The position numbers were made by a program, and so were the translations under genes. 64,000 nt of DNA from Pseudoxanthomonas sp. Root630 (GTDB lineage Bacteria > Pseudomonadota > Gammaproteobacteria > Xanthomonadales > Xanthomonadaceae): NCBI RefSeq assembly GCF_001427585.1, contig NZ_LMGY01000012.1, positions 844,201 through 908,200 of the forward strand, written 5' to 3'. Under the pieces are notes generated by a model. That model did not search any database and was not told where the DNA came from. It saw only the letters and a program-made list of their open reading frames with translations. This document shows, one piece after another, positions 29,198 through 37,975 of this stretch (its first letter is position 1; every line of letters begins with the position of its first letter).

Positions 29198-30468
29198 ACG
29201 CTGTCGAGACGCTTCCGATGTCCAGCAAACCCCGCATCCTGGTGATGTCGCACCGCCACCCGGACTTCAGCCTGGGGGGTGGGGAGATCGCCGCCTACAA
29301 CCTGTACAAGGCCTATCGCGACAGTGCCGACGTCGAGGAGGCGTGGTTCCTCGCCAGCGCCGATCGTGGCCGAGGCGTCAACGGCGCCATCACGCCGCGG
29401 CGCGCCAACGAGTATCTGTGGGAGCAGGGCATCGGCGACTGGACGATGCTCAAGGCGGCGCATCGCCGCTCGCTGGTCACCGGCTTCCTGGACCTGCTGC
29501 GCGCGCTACGGCCCACGGTCGTGCATACGCACCACTATGCGCACCTGGGCGTGGAGTTCCTGCGGCTGGTCAAGGAGTTCGACCCGAACATCAAGCTCGT
29601 GCTGACGCTGCATGAGTACATGGCCATCTGCAACAACCAGGGGCAGATGATCAAGACCAACGGTCGCCTCTGCAGTCGCGAGTCCTACGACGATTGCCGG
29701 CTGTGCTTTCCCCAGCGATCGGTCCAGGACTTCTGGCGCCGCAAGGACTTCATCCAGAGTCACTTCGCCTACGTCGACCAGTTCGTGTCGCCATCGGAGT
29801 TCCTGCGCCAGCGTTACATCGCCTGGGGCATCCCGGCGGACAAGATCGTGGTCATCGAGAACGGCCAGGACGACGTGGAGCCGTTGCCGCTGCGGCCGCT
29901 GGCAGAGGGAGGGACGCGCAACCGGTTCGGTTACTTCGGGCAGATCAACCCGTTCAAGGGGCTGGACGTGCTGCTCCGCGCGCTGACGCAGATGCGGAAG
30001 GCGGAACGCAAGCAGATCGTGCTGGAAGTGCACGGCGCCAACCTGGAGACGCAGAGCGGCGAGTTCCGCGACAAGATCAAGGAACTCGCCGATCCGTTGA
30101 TCAAGGAGGGTGTCGTCCAGTGGATAGGTCCTTATCAGCCGCACGAGATCGCCAGTCGCATGGCCAATGTCGATTGGGTGGTGGTGCCTTCTGTCTGGTG
30201 GGAGAATTCGCCGATGGTGATCCAGGAGGCGTTTGTCCACGGGCGTCCGCTACTGGTTTCCGATATCGGCGGCATGGCCGAGAAAATCACGCAAGGAATC
30301 GATGGAATTCATGTGGCGACCAGCAACACGATGGCATGGTCGACCGCATTGTTGAGTTCGACCTCTCGAGAGCTCCATGCACGCATGGCTTCAAACATTG
30401 GTCGCCCCAAGGATCACAAAGCCTGCGCCTTTCTGCATATCGAAATGCTGAGTAAGGGTCATGTCTGA
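29194..30468 (+). CDS. Family 4 glycosyltransferase
   Basis: 424 residues, GT-B fold. N-terminal RHPDFSLGGGEIAAYNLYKAY holds the Gly-rich acceptor loop. THHYAHLG and LTLHEYMAICNNQGQM follow, and the EX7E motif is at E337 to E345 (ENSPMVIQE). A small Cys cluster (CSRESYDDCRLCF) sits in the N-terminal half, seen in some GT4 enzymes. It is a retaining transferase using a nucleotide sugar. It overlaps the next gene by eight bases; base composition starts to shift towards A+T at its 3' end. Confidence 0.92.
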   Translation: MNAVETLPMSSKPRILVMSHRHPDFSLGGGEIAAYNLYKAYRDSADVEEAWFLASADRGRGVNGAITPRRANEYLWEQGIGDWTMLKAAHRRSLVTGFLDLLRALRPTVVHTHHYAHLGVEFLRLVKEFDPNIKLVLTLHEYMAICNNQGQMIKTNGRLCSRESYDDCRLCFPQRSVQDFWRRKDFIQSHFAYVDQFVSPSEFLRQRYIAWGIPADKIVVIENGQDDVEPLPLRPLAEGGTRNRFGYFGQINPFKGLDVLLRALTQMRKAERKQIVLEVHGANLETQSGEFRDKIKELADPLIKEGVVQWIGPYQPHEIASRMANVDWVVVPSVWWENSPMVIQEAFVHGRPLLVSDIGGMAEKITQGIDGIHVATSNTMAWSTALLSSTSRELHARMASNIGRPKDHKACAFLHIEMLSKGHV

Positions 30469-31255
30469 CGCATTTCAAAATCTTAGAAACACGCTCGACG
30501 CCCCGGAGCTTCTGCGGTCTAGCGTCGGACAGGTCGATGTGACGCTTCCATGTGTCGATGGTCTTGTGTTGATTGGCGAGAGTTCGCTCGGGATCTCCTT
30601 CGAAAAGGGGGAAATCTCCTCAAATCTCGTCTTTGCGCATCCGGGCAGACGATGCTCTCATCCGCTAAGGATTAACTATCATGCCGGTGCAGCACGAAAC
30701 ACCGTTGTGCTTGGCAAGGGTGCCGAAATATACGGGCAGCTCCACATTCATGGCAGCGACAATGTGGTCATCCTAAGTGGCGGTACAAGTCACTGGTCCA
30801 TGGTTAATGCTCGCCTGTGGGGCAGTAAACAGGTATTCCTGTGGGGGCTGGGGGCGACATCAAACGGTTGCGACGTGGTTATGCAGGGTGACGGAAGGAA
30901 GGTCCTTGTCTCCGACGACTGCATGTTTGCGAATGGCATCTATGTGAGGAACTCGGATATGCACCCTGTCGTCGATCTACAGACGAAGGAGTGGCTCAAT
31001 CCGCCCGATGATGTCGTTGTGGGTTCGCATGTCTGGGTCGCGCAGGAAGTCTTGATTGGAAAAGGAGTCCTGGTGGGGCGCGGGTCTGTCATAGGCGCCA
31101 AAGCATTTGTCAATCGCTCGATACCCCCGTTCTGCCTTGCAGGGGGCGCACCTGCAAGAGTCCTCAAGAGTGGCATTAGCTGGGACCGGGACGAGTTCCC
31201 TCGACGAGAAGTGGTCGATCGTCTGAGCGAAGAATACTTGCAAGGCCAGCCATGA
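30461..31255 (+). CDS. Left-handed beta-helix acyltransferase (WbbJ-like)
   Basis: 264 residues. Hexapeptide-repeat pattern in the C-terminal half: VVVGSHVWVAQEVLIGKGVL, VGRGSVIGAKAFVNRSIPP and CLAGGAPARVLKSG, typical of O-acetyl or N-acetyl transferases of surface sugars. The N-terminal half also reads as beta-helix coils (NTVVLGKGAEIYG). It probably acetylates a sugar of the glycan or the nucleotide-linked precursor. G+C is clearly lower than in the genes before 30 kb, consistent with separate acquisition. Confidence 0.85.
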   Translation: MSDAFQNLRNTLDAPELLRSSVGQVDVTLPCVDGLVLIGESSLGISFEKGEISSNLVFAHPGRRCSHPLRINYHAGAARNTVVLGKGAEIYGQLHIHGSDNVVILSGGTSHWSMVNARLWGSKQVFLWGLGATSNGCDVVMQGDGRKVLVSDDCMFANGIYVRNSDMHPVVDLQTKEWLNPPDDVVVGSHVWVAQEVLIGKGVLVGRGSVIGAKAFVNRSIPPFCLAGGAPARVLKSGISWDRDEFPRREVVDRLSEEYLQGQP

Positions 31256-32097
31256 AGACGGCAGTTCTTGTTCCTGTTCATAGGAGGGTCGATCTGGTGG
31301 TCGACCAGTTGCTCAACTATTCATTTTCTTCCGACGGTTGCGTTAGTCAGTTCATTCATGTGTCGAAGGCTGGGTTGATCGATAGAGATGAACTCCGAGG
31401 ATTGTGCGGCGTTCTTGGGGTCGATGCGGAAGTATGTGAGTCGTCTGAAAGTACCGGGTGGGCTTGCGTCTACGGGGCCTACAACAAGCTCACTACTCGC
31501 TACAGGCTAGAGATCCTGGCCCGGTACTCGCATGTTTACATGCATACGGATGCTGATCTTGTGCTGGACGGTGATCTCAATGAATGGCTGGAGGAGAATC
31601 CTGTCGCATTCGGCCGTGAGCCCTTGGATGCCCAGCATCACTGGCACACGAAGATCTTGATGGATGAAAGGTTCTCCGCCCTTCGATCCCACATGGGGAT
31701 TCCAGACGGTTCGATTGTTGGAGGCAGGCAGGAGGGCTCGCATATTCCGGTGGGGCTCTGGCTTGATGCGGTGGACGTCATTTCCAGGTTCTATGGCGAA
31801 GATTTTTTCGCGGACCCGGCATTGCATTGGCCGATAGAGGAGTTTGTACTTCCGACCGTTCTGATGGGTATCGATCGCGACATTTCACCGAGTCGGCCAC
31901 TTGTAAGAACGAGGTCGATGCTTGACGTTAGCGCGACGAACCCGCGAGACCAAGACGCAAACTGCATGTCGATAGAGGACATGGAGTCGATGATTTTGGG
32001 TGCTTCCGGTGGGTGCGTCGCCGCGAAGTGGTTTTCGCAAGATTTCAATAACCCGGCGCGTACCAAGGTACGGTCGAAGCGAATTGGGGCTGACTGA
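31252..32097 (+). CDS. Putative GT-A-like glycosyltransferase, family not recognised
   Basis: 281 residues. It begins MKTAVLVPVHRRVDLVVDQL, the opening of a GT-A Rossmann half, and has HTDADLV near residue 99, which looks like a DXD metal site. The remaining sequence (GWACVYGAYNKLTTRYR, HWPIEEFVLPTVLMG) matches nothing I can name. It lies in the low-GC block and overlaps the acyltransferase gene (ATGA). A transferase for the ulosonic acid predicted from the next genes is one possibility; this is inference. Confidence 0.6.
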   Translation: MKTAVLVPVHRRVDLVVDQLLNYSFSSDGCVSQFIHVSKAGLIDRDELRGLCGVLGVDAEVCESSESTGWACVYGAYNKLTTRYRLEILARYSHVYMHTDADLVLDGDLNEWLEENPVAFGREPLDAQHHWHTKILMDERFSALRSHMGIPDGSIVGGRQEGSHIPVGLWLDAVDVISRFYGEDFFADPALHWPIEEFVLPTVLMGIDRDISPSRPLVRTRSMLDVSATNPRDQDANCMSIEDMESMILGASGGCVAAKWFSQDFNNPARTKVRSKRIGAD

Positions 32098-32100
32098 ACT

Positions 32101-33708
32101 ATGGCTAGAATTAGGGTTATCGACTGCACTCTTCGAGATGGCGGGTACTACAACGCCTGGAACTTCGACGTAGACTTGGTTAATGAGTACCTGGCTGCGA
32201 TGCACGCCGCTGGCGTCGACTATGTCGAGGTTGGATTTAGATCTTTTGAGAAGAGCGGCTTCAAAGGTGCGTGCGCCTACACGACCGACAACTACATCCG
32301 GACCCTGAAGATTCCCGAGGGTCAGGTGCTTGGCGTTATGGTGAATGCGGCAGAGATCGTCAATCACCCTGCCGGAGTCGTCGGCGCGACCAGCTTGCTC
32401 TTCTCTAGCGCTCACTTGTCCCCAGTTGACCTGGTGCGTTTCGCCTGTCATTTCCATGAGTTCGAAGCCACGCTTCAAGCTTGCGACTGGCTGAAAGCGA
32501 ATGGTTACAGGGTGGGCATCAATCTGATGCAGGTGGCGGACAGGACTGAAGAGGAACTTCATCATATTGGGCGCCTGGCTTCGGCGCATGATCTTGACGT
32601 GCTGTACTTCGCAGACAGTCTTGGAAGCATGGATGCTGCGCAAACAGAGCGGATTGTCCGCGCGCTCAGAGTGGCTTGGTCAGGGGAGATGGGTATCCAT
32701 ACTCATGACAACATGGGGCGCGCAGTATCGAACACGCTGAAGGCCGTAGAGTGCGGTGTCGCGTGGGTTGATTCCACTGTGACAGGAATGGGGCGCGGAC
32801 CGGGCAATGCGCAAACTGAGTACGTGTTGATGGAGCTTGAGGCGGAGCGTCCCGGACGGATGAATCTTTCTCCGCTGATGTCCCTTATCCGCAGGCGATT
32901 TGGTCCTATGCAATTCGAATGCGGATGGGGAAAGAACCCGTACTACTTCCTGAGTGGGAAGTACGGAATTCATCCAACCTATATCCAAGAGATGCTATCC
33001 GATCCTCGTTATGGCGAGGCGGAGATTCTTTCTGTCATCGACCATCTGCGGCAAGTTGGCGGCAAGAAATTTCGCAGTGACTTGATGGAGCAAGGGCGGC
33101 AGGCGTCCAGTGGCGCATCCAGCGGAGGTTGGAGGCCTGATGTTTCTTTTCGTGGAAGGGACGTTCTGATCATTGGGGCGGGACCTTCCGCAGCGGTGCA
33201 TGCGCCCGCGATTGAAGACTATGTCCTGCGCGCCAAGCCGATCGTGATGGTGCTCAATACATCCGAGCCGGTGCGGGCTGAGCTCGTCGATTATCGAGTT
33301 GCTTGCCATGCATTTCGCCTGATGGCCGACTCCCACAGGTATGAAGTGCTTGGCCACAGGCTCATCGCCCCGGTCGGGCAAATGGATGATTCTTTGCGGG
33401 ATTCGCTGGGTGGCGTGGAGATTCTTGACTTTGGCCTGTCGGTGGAGAGCATGGCCTTTGAGTTCCGCGGAGACGGTGCAGTCGTGCCAACATCATTGGC
33501 GATCGCATATGCGCTTGCCGTATGCTCGTCTGGCCACGCAAAGGCAATCAAATTGGCCGGATTCGATGGATTCTCGTCCGATGATCCCAGGCAGATCGAA
33601 ATGAGCGAGCTGTTCGCTGCATATGCTGCTGCCGAGGGCGCAGTTCCGCTTGAGTCGATTACCCCTACCAGCTATAAGATTCCGGTTACTTCCGTCTATG
33701 CGCTCTGA
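32101..33708 (+). CDS. DRE-TIM pyruvate aldolase fused to a GT42/DUF115-like domain
   Basis: 535 residues. Residues 1 to about 330 form an HMGL-like/DRE-TIM barrel: IDCTLRDGGY at 7-16, metal-binding HTHDN with His200 and His202, and the Gly-rich loop GMGRGPGN near 229, as in 4-hydroxy-2-oxovalerate aldolases. After a Ser/Gly linker, about residues 350-535 start RDVLIIGAGPSA and continue with VMVLNTSEPV, VPTSLAIAYALAV and IKLAGFDGF, a layout like GT42 sialyltransferases or DUF115/Maf proteins. The barrel should join pyruvate to an aldehyde. It overlaps the KdsB-like gene by 11 bases. Low G+C. Confidence 0.8.
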   Translation: MARIRVIDCTLRDGGYYNAWNFDVDLVNEYLAAMHAAGVDYVEVGFRSFEKSGFKGACAYTTDNYIRTLKIPEGQVLGVMVNAAEIVNHPAGVVGATSLLFSSAHLSPVDLVRFACHFHEFEATLQACDWLKANGYRVGINLMQVADRTEEELHHIGRLASAHDLDVLYFADSLGSMDAAQTERIVRALRVAWSGEMGIHTHDNMGRAVSNTLKAVECGVAWVDSTVTGMGRGPGNAQTEYVLMELEAERPGRMNLSPLMSLIRRRFGPMQFECGWGKNPYYFLSGKYGIHPTYIQEMLSDPRYGEAEILSVIDHLRQVGGKKFRSDLMEQGRQASSGASSGGWRPDVSFRGRDVLIIGAGPSAAVHAPAIEDYVLRAKPIVMVLNTSEPVRAELVDYRVACHAFRLMADSHRYEVLGHRLIAPVGQMDDSLRDSLGGVEILDFGLSVESMAFEFRGDGAVVPTSLAIAYALAVCSSGHAKAIKLAGFDGFSSDDPRQIEMSELFAAYAAAEGAVPLESITPTSYKIPVTSVYAL

Positions 33709-34450
33709 AAAATCCGTCGAGCCGCTTATCGTGATCCCGGCTCGCTTTGAATCTGCAAGACTTCCCGGGAAGCCCCTGATTCCATTGAATGGGGTTCCGA
33801 TGATAATTCGTACCTGGCGACAAGCGGTCAAGGCGGTGGGCGCCGATCGCGTGCTGGTGGCGACGGAACATGAGCGCATCGCCGAGGTTTGTCGGCAGTA
33901 TGAAGCGCGGGTCGTTATGACATCCTCGACATGTTTGACCGGCACGGATCGTGTTGCCGAGGTTGCGAGGTCAATTCCGGCGTCTTGCTACGTCAATGTT
34001 CAAGGCGATGAGCCGGCCTTCAATCCAGAGGATATTGTTCGACTTGTGGATGCGGCGGAGAGGGATCCCGCTGCGGTCATAAATGGATACTGCAGTGTGT
34101 CGGATGAGGACCAGTTCCGCTCACCGACTATCCCGAAGGTCGTCATCAGGCCCGATGGCAGGCTCTTGTACATGAGTAGAGCGGCGATTCCCACCGACAA
34201 GAGTCTCGGCTTCCGGGGTGCGAGGCGACAGGTTTGTGCCTATGCGTTTCCTCCTTCGGCGCTTGAGGCGTTCAGCGCGCGCGCGACAAAAACGCCGCTG
34301 GAGAGCGTTGAGGATATTGAGATCCTCAGGTTTCTTGAGCTGGGGTTTGAGGTGCGGATGATTGAGATGAGCAACCAATCGGTTTCCGTTGATGTCCCGG
34401 AAGATGTCGCGCACGCGGAAGCCAGGCTGTCTTCGCTAGGGCTGGCATGA
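33698..34450 (+). CDS. KdsB-like CMP-ulosonic acid synthetase
   Basis: 250 residues, the length of 3-deoxy-manno-octulosonate cytidylyltransferase. Nucleotide-binding loop IPARFESARLPGKPL at residues 13-27, YVNVQGDEPAFNPEDI near 100, and C-terminal QSVSVDVPEDV. It should couple a 2-keto-3-deoxy sugar acid to CMP. The start ATG at 33698 lies inside the aldolase gene; an ORF extension upstream is in another frame of that gene. Being next to an aldolase and a phosphatase in a variable locus argues for a specialised paralogue rather than the housekeeping kdsB of lipid A-core synthesis. Confidence 0.85.
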   Translation: MRSEKSVEPLIVIPARFESARLPGKPLIPLNGVPMIIRTWRQAVKAVGADRVLVATEHERIAEVCRQYEARVVMTSSTCLTGTDRVAEVARSIPASCYVNVQGDEPAFNPEDIVRLVDAAERDPAAVINGYCSVSDEDQFRSPTIPKVVIRPDGRLLYMSRAAIPTDKSLGFRGARRQVCAYAFPPSALEAFSARATKTPLESVEDIEILRFLELGFEVRMIEMSNQSVSVDVPEDVAHAEARLSSLGLA

Positions 34451-35109
34451 GGTTGGGTGACGCGCAGAACTTCCGCACTGTCGTCTTTGACTGCGACGGC
34501 GTCCTTCTGAATTCAAACTCAATCAAGACGAGCGCTTTTCATGTAGTTGCATCGCAGTTTGGTGCCGGCCCAGCGGAAGAGATGGTTAGGTACCATGTCG
34601 AAAATGGGGGGATTTCCCGGCAGGAGAAGTTCAAGTACCTGCTTTCAGTCATATTGGGCGTGGAATCTTCGGTTGACGTTGTGAGTCGCCTTTGCGATCA
34701 GTATTCGCAGGAAGTCCGTGCAGGCCTGATGACATGTGCGGTGGCTGGGGGGTTGGAAGAAGCCAGGGCGCGATTCGGTTGGCAGCGTTGGATGGTGGTG
34801 TCCGGGGGGGCTCAAGATGAGCTGCGGGACGTGTTTGCTGCGCGAGACATGGAAGATGTCTTTGACGGTGGGATCTTTGGCAACCCTGACGACAAAGTGA
34901 CAATTTTCCGTCGTGAGGTCGCGAATGGCGCCTTGAAGCTTCCGGCTGTCTACCTGGGGGATAGCCGTTACGATCACGTGGCTGCCACGGCAGTCGGCTT
35001 GGATTTCCGGTTCATTTCTCGATGGACTGAGTTTTCCGAGTACAAGAGCTACTGTCGTCAGAGCGGGATTCAGGTACTTGATTGCGTCGCTGACTTCTTT
35101 GCTGGTTGA
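34447..35109 (+). CDS. HAD-family sugar phosphatase
   Basis: 220 residues. Motif I FDCDGVLLNS with Asp15 and Asp17, motif II in VVSGGAQDEL, a lysine in NPDDKVTIF and motif IV YLGDSRYDH. A helical cap lies between motifs I and II, so it is a phosphoglycolate-phosphatase-like C1 type, not the capless KdsC type. It overlaps the KdsB-like gene (ATGA). The likely role is removal of phosphate from the sugar-acid precursor before CMP activation, standing in for KdsC (inference). It is the last gene of the plus-strand glycan operon. Confidence 0.85.
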   Translation: MRLGDAQNFRTVVFDCDGVLLNSNSIKTSAFHVVASQFGAGPAEEMVRYHVENGGISRQEKFKYLLSVILGVESSVDVVSRLCDQYSQEVRAGLMTCAVAGGLEEARARFGWQRWMVVSGGAQDELRDVFAARDMEDVFDGGIFGNPDDKVTIFRREVANGALKLPAVYLGDSRYDHVAATAVGLDFRFISRWTEFSEYKSYCRQSGIQVLDCVADFFAG

Positions 35110-35269
35110 GTGAGAAGCGAGAGGATGTGCAGAACTTTCGAGGTGGACGCCTGATGTCCAGCATCTCGTGTTTGGCCCGGGCGCAGGGCGCTTTCGACTC
35201 CGCAGCTCTGCCGCTGGTCGCGTCGCCTGCGGCGTTGACCCATAGCTGCGCGCGCACCGCTCTTAAGGA

Positions 35270-35998
35270 TTAGGCCGCGAACGATACGCAGACAGATTGC
35301 CCCAGGCTCCCCGCTTGCTGCATCTCGCGTCCGTCGTCCCATCGCACCGGTTGTGCGAGCGGAATGTAGTTTCGGTCGCCATCCAGGATCTGCTCGACCT
35401 TCAGCCCCAGATGCGCCGCCCAGACACGGATCCCATCCCGGTCCATGAACTGGTTCAGCACCTTGTCGGGCCTCGTGTCCTGCAGTGAGGCCTCGAAGAT
35501 GTTCCAGTGCGACGGAATGCGGAACTCCAGGAACGAGAAGACGATCTTGCCGCCGGGCTTGAGCACCCGCTTGGCGTCCTGCAGGTAGCGATAGGTTTCC
35601 TCGAACTGCAGGTGCGTGAACACCGAGAAGAACGTGATGAAGTCGGCCGAAGCATCCGGCTCCGGGATCGTGGTGCCGGGCGCGGCATAGAAGCGCCAAT
35701 CGTCCCGCTGGCACTTGCGCTGCGCGTACTGGAACAACTCGGGCACGACATCGATGCCCACGTAAGGACCCGTCAGATAGTCCTTCAGCTGGTAGGCCAG
35801 CCGTCCGCTGCCGCACCCCACGTCGACGACTCCGTGATCCGGCTGAAGGCCCAGGTGCTTGAGCAGCTGGAACTCCAGCATCCCCACGGCCTCGTAGTCC
35901 CCGCCGACGGCCAGGGACATGGCTTCGCCTTCGTCATGCGATGCCATCAAGTCCTTGCTGTGCTTCAGGTAGCTCGACAGGAAGTGCGGAAGTTTCAT
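35270..35998 (-). CDS. Class I SAM-dependent methyltransferase
   Basis: 242 residues. The SAM-binding motif VVDVGCGSGRLAYQL lies near residue 57, YVGIDVVPE is motif II and ITFFSVFTHLQFEE follows motif III. It resembles the methyltransferases found in sugar and lipopolysaccharide clusters. It could cap or decorate the glycan, but it is transcribed against the cluster. G+C is back to the high chromosomal level here. Confidence 0.88.
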   Translation of the reverse strand: MKLPHFLSSYLKHSKDLMASHDEGEAMSLAVGGDYEAVGMLEFQLLKHLGLQPDHGVVDVGCGSGRLAYQLKDYLTGPYVGIDVVPELFQYAQRKCQRDDWRFYAAPGTTIPEPDASADFITFFSVFTHLQFEETYRYLQDAKRVLKPGGKIVFSFLEFRIPSHWNIFEASLQDTRPDKVLNQFMDRDGIRVWAAHLGLKVEQILDGDRNYIPLAQPVRWDDGREMQQAGSLGQSVCVSFAA

Positions 35999-36034
35999 TT
36001 CAGGATCCTAATGCTTGCCATGCGTGGTGTCCGG

Positions 36035-37009
36035 TCAGAATGCCGGCGCCCGGTGCCAGTCCCACGCGGTGCGCAGGATAGCTTCGATGCTCGTGTGGGT
36101 CGGCGACCATTCCAGGACCTCCCGGGCGCGCTGGCTGGCGGCCACGAGCACGGGAGGGTCGCCCGCGCGCCGAGGTGCCCGCTCGAACGGCACCGGCAGC
36201 CCCGTCACCCGTTCGGCGGCACGGATCACCTGCATGACACTGAAGCCCGTGCCGTTACCGAGGTTGAAGGCATGTGCGCCGGGTGCGGCCTCCATGTAGT
36301 CCAGCGCCCGCGCATGCGCATCCGCCAGGTCCAGCACGTGCACGTAATCGCGCACGCAGGTGCCATCCGGCGTCGGGTAGTCCTCCCCGAAGACCTTGAG
36401 CGGTGCGGCGGGATTGATCAGCGCACGCAGCAGGTTGGGGATCAGGTGCGTTTCCGGCTCGTGCGACTCGCCGATGCCGTCGTTCGCGCTGGCTCCCGCG
36501 GCATTGAAGTAACGCAGGCAGACCGAGCGCAACCCGTACGCGTGCGCCGCGTCCGCCAGAATGCGCTCGACCATCAGCTTGCTCGCGCCATAGGGATTGA
36601 TCGGCGCCTTGGGATGGTCTTCGTCGATCAACGCGGCGACCGGATTGCCGAACACCGCCGCGGTCGAGGAAAACACGATGCGGTCCACGCCATGGCGGCG
36701 CATCGCCTGCAGCAGGTTGAGCGTACCCACCACGTTGTTCTCGTAGTAGTCGTACGGTGCGGCCATCGATTCCCCGACCAGCGAGCGTGCGCAGAAGTGC
36801 AGCACGGCGTCGAAGCGCTGGTCCTGGAAGGCGGCATCGAGGCTGGCCGGGTCGAGGAGGTCGGCCCGGATCAGCGGCCCCCAGCGCACGGCTTGTGCAT
36901 GGCCGGTGCTCAGGTTGTCCAGGACGGTGACGCGATGGCCCCGGGCGTCGAGGACCTTGGCGACATGCGAGCCGACGTAACCGGCGCCGCCGCAGACAAG
37001 CAAATGCAT
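36035..37009 (-). CDS. galE: UDP-glucose 4-epimerase
   Basis: 324 residues, extended SDR. GGAGYVGSH at residues 7-15 binds NAD, SSTAAVFG carries the catalytic Ser/Thr, YGASK the catalytic Tyr and Lys, and RYFNAAGA is typical of GalE. It interconverts UDP-glucose and UDP-galactose and can feed the neighbouring glycan pathway. It shares the minus strand with the methyltransferase across a 36-base gap. Confidence 0.93.
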   Translation of the reverse strand: MHLLVCGGAGYVGSHVAKVLDARGHRVTVLDNLSTGHAQAVRWGPLIRADLLDPASLDAAFQDQRFDAVLHFCARSLVGESMAAPYDYYENNVVGTLNLLQAMRRHGVDRIVFSSTAAVFGNPVAALIDEDHPKAPINPYGASKLMVERILADAAHAYGLRSVCLRYFNAAGASANDGIGESHEPETHLIPNLLRALINPAAPLKVFGEDYPTPDGTCVRDYVHVLDLADAHARALDYMEAAPGAHAFNLGNGTGFSVMQVIRAAERVTGLPVPFERAPRRAGDPPVLVAASQRAREVLEWSPTHTSIEAILRTAWDWHRAPAF

Positions 37010-37071
37010 CGTGTCTTCCCTGAAAGTGAAGCCTGCATTCTATCCGCGGCGCACCGTCAGGACAGGATGCA

Positions 37072-37965
37072 TCAGCTTTCCAATCCCGCGGCCACCCGCA
37101 ACCGTCGCCGCGTCATCGGGCCGAAACGCAGCGCATCGGACAGACCCAGGAGCATGTCGCCATCGGCCTGGCCGCGGGCGTGGCCGGAGGCGATGTCGCC
37201 CAATGGCGCATCCAGGGCGATGGTGGTGAGTTGGCGCCAGAGCAGCGCATGTTCGCGCTGCTCGCGCAGGCGTGCGGCCATCGTCGCGGCGCCGCGCAGG
37301 CGCAGGAAAGCCACTTCGTCCACGCGAGCGAGCAGGGTGTCGAGATCGCCGAAGTGCGCGAGCAGGATGGCCGCCGACTTCGCCCCGATGCCGCTGACGC
37401 CCGGGATGTTGTCCACGGCATCGCCCGTCAGCGCGAGGTAGTCGGCGATCTGCCGCGCTTCCACGCCGTGGCGCGCCTTCACGCCCGCCATCCCCCAACG
37501 CAGACCGCGCGAGAAATCCCATTGCTCGTCGTGTTCTTCGAGCAGCTGCGACAGGTCCTTGTCGGCGGACACGATGACGCCGCGGAACGCCTGCGGGCGC
37601 GCGGCATGCAAGGCGCTGCCGATCAGGTCGTCCGCTTCGTACTCGCCGTGCGACAGCACGCTCAGCCCGAGCGCGGCGCAGAGCGCCTTGCAATGGGTGA
37701 ACTGCCGCCTCAGTTCTTCGGGGGCGGGCTCGCGATTGGCCTTGTAGGCCGGGTACAGGCGGTTGCGGAAGCAACTGTCCAGCGCTTCGTCGAAGGCGAT
37801 CGCGATATGCGCCGGCCGCTCCTTTTCCAGCAACTCCAGCAGGAAACGCGCGAAGCCGTGCACCGCGTTGGTGGGCCAGCCGTCGGCGTCCTGGAATTCA
37901 TCCGGCATCGAATGCCAGGCGCGGAACACGTACAGGCTTGCGTCGACCAGGTAGAGGGCGCGCAC
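37072..37965 (-). CDS. 5'-3' exonuclease (ExoIX/FEN-like, PolI N-terminal domain homologue)
   Basis: 297 residues. The PIN-like fold starts LVDASLYVFRAWH, with IAFDEALDSCFRNRLYPAYKANR, the acidic cluster GEYEADDLIGS, VSADKDLSQLL and the helix-hairpin-helix DNA-binding GDAVDNIPGVSGIGAKSA. These are the metal-binding aspartates of flap endonucleases. It is a stand-alone protein without a polymerase domain. It follows the nitroreductase gene by ten bases. Confidence 0.93.
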   Translation of the reverse strand: MRALYLVDASLYVFRAWHSMPDEFQDADGWPTNAVHGFARFLLELLEKERPAHIAIAFDEALDSCFRNRLYPAYKANREPAPEELRRQFTHCKALCAALGLSVLSHGEYEADDLIGSALHAARPQAFRGVIVSADKDLSQLLEEHDEQWDFSRGLRWGMAGVKARHGVEARQIADYLALTGDAVDNIPGVSGIGAKSAAILLAHFGDLDTLLARVDEVAFLRLRGAATMAARLREQREHALLWRQLTTIALDAPLGDIASGHARGQADGDMLLGLSDALRFGPMTRRRLRVAAGLES

Positions 37966-37975
37966 GCCGTCGGCC

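Noticed and set aside
33698-34450. Reading the KdsB-like gene as the housekeeping kdsB
   Set aside because: Not fully excluded, but its low G+C and translational coupling to an aldolase and a phosphatase in a variable glycan locus favour a specialised paralogue.
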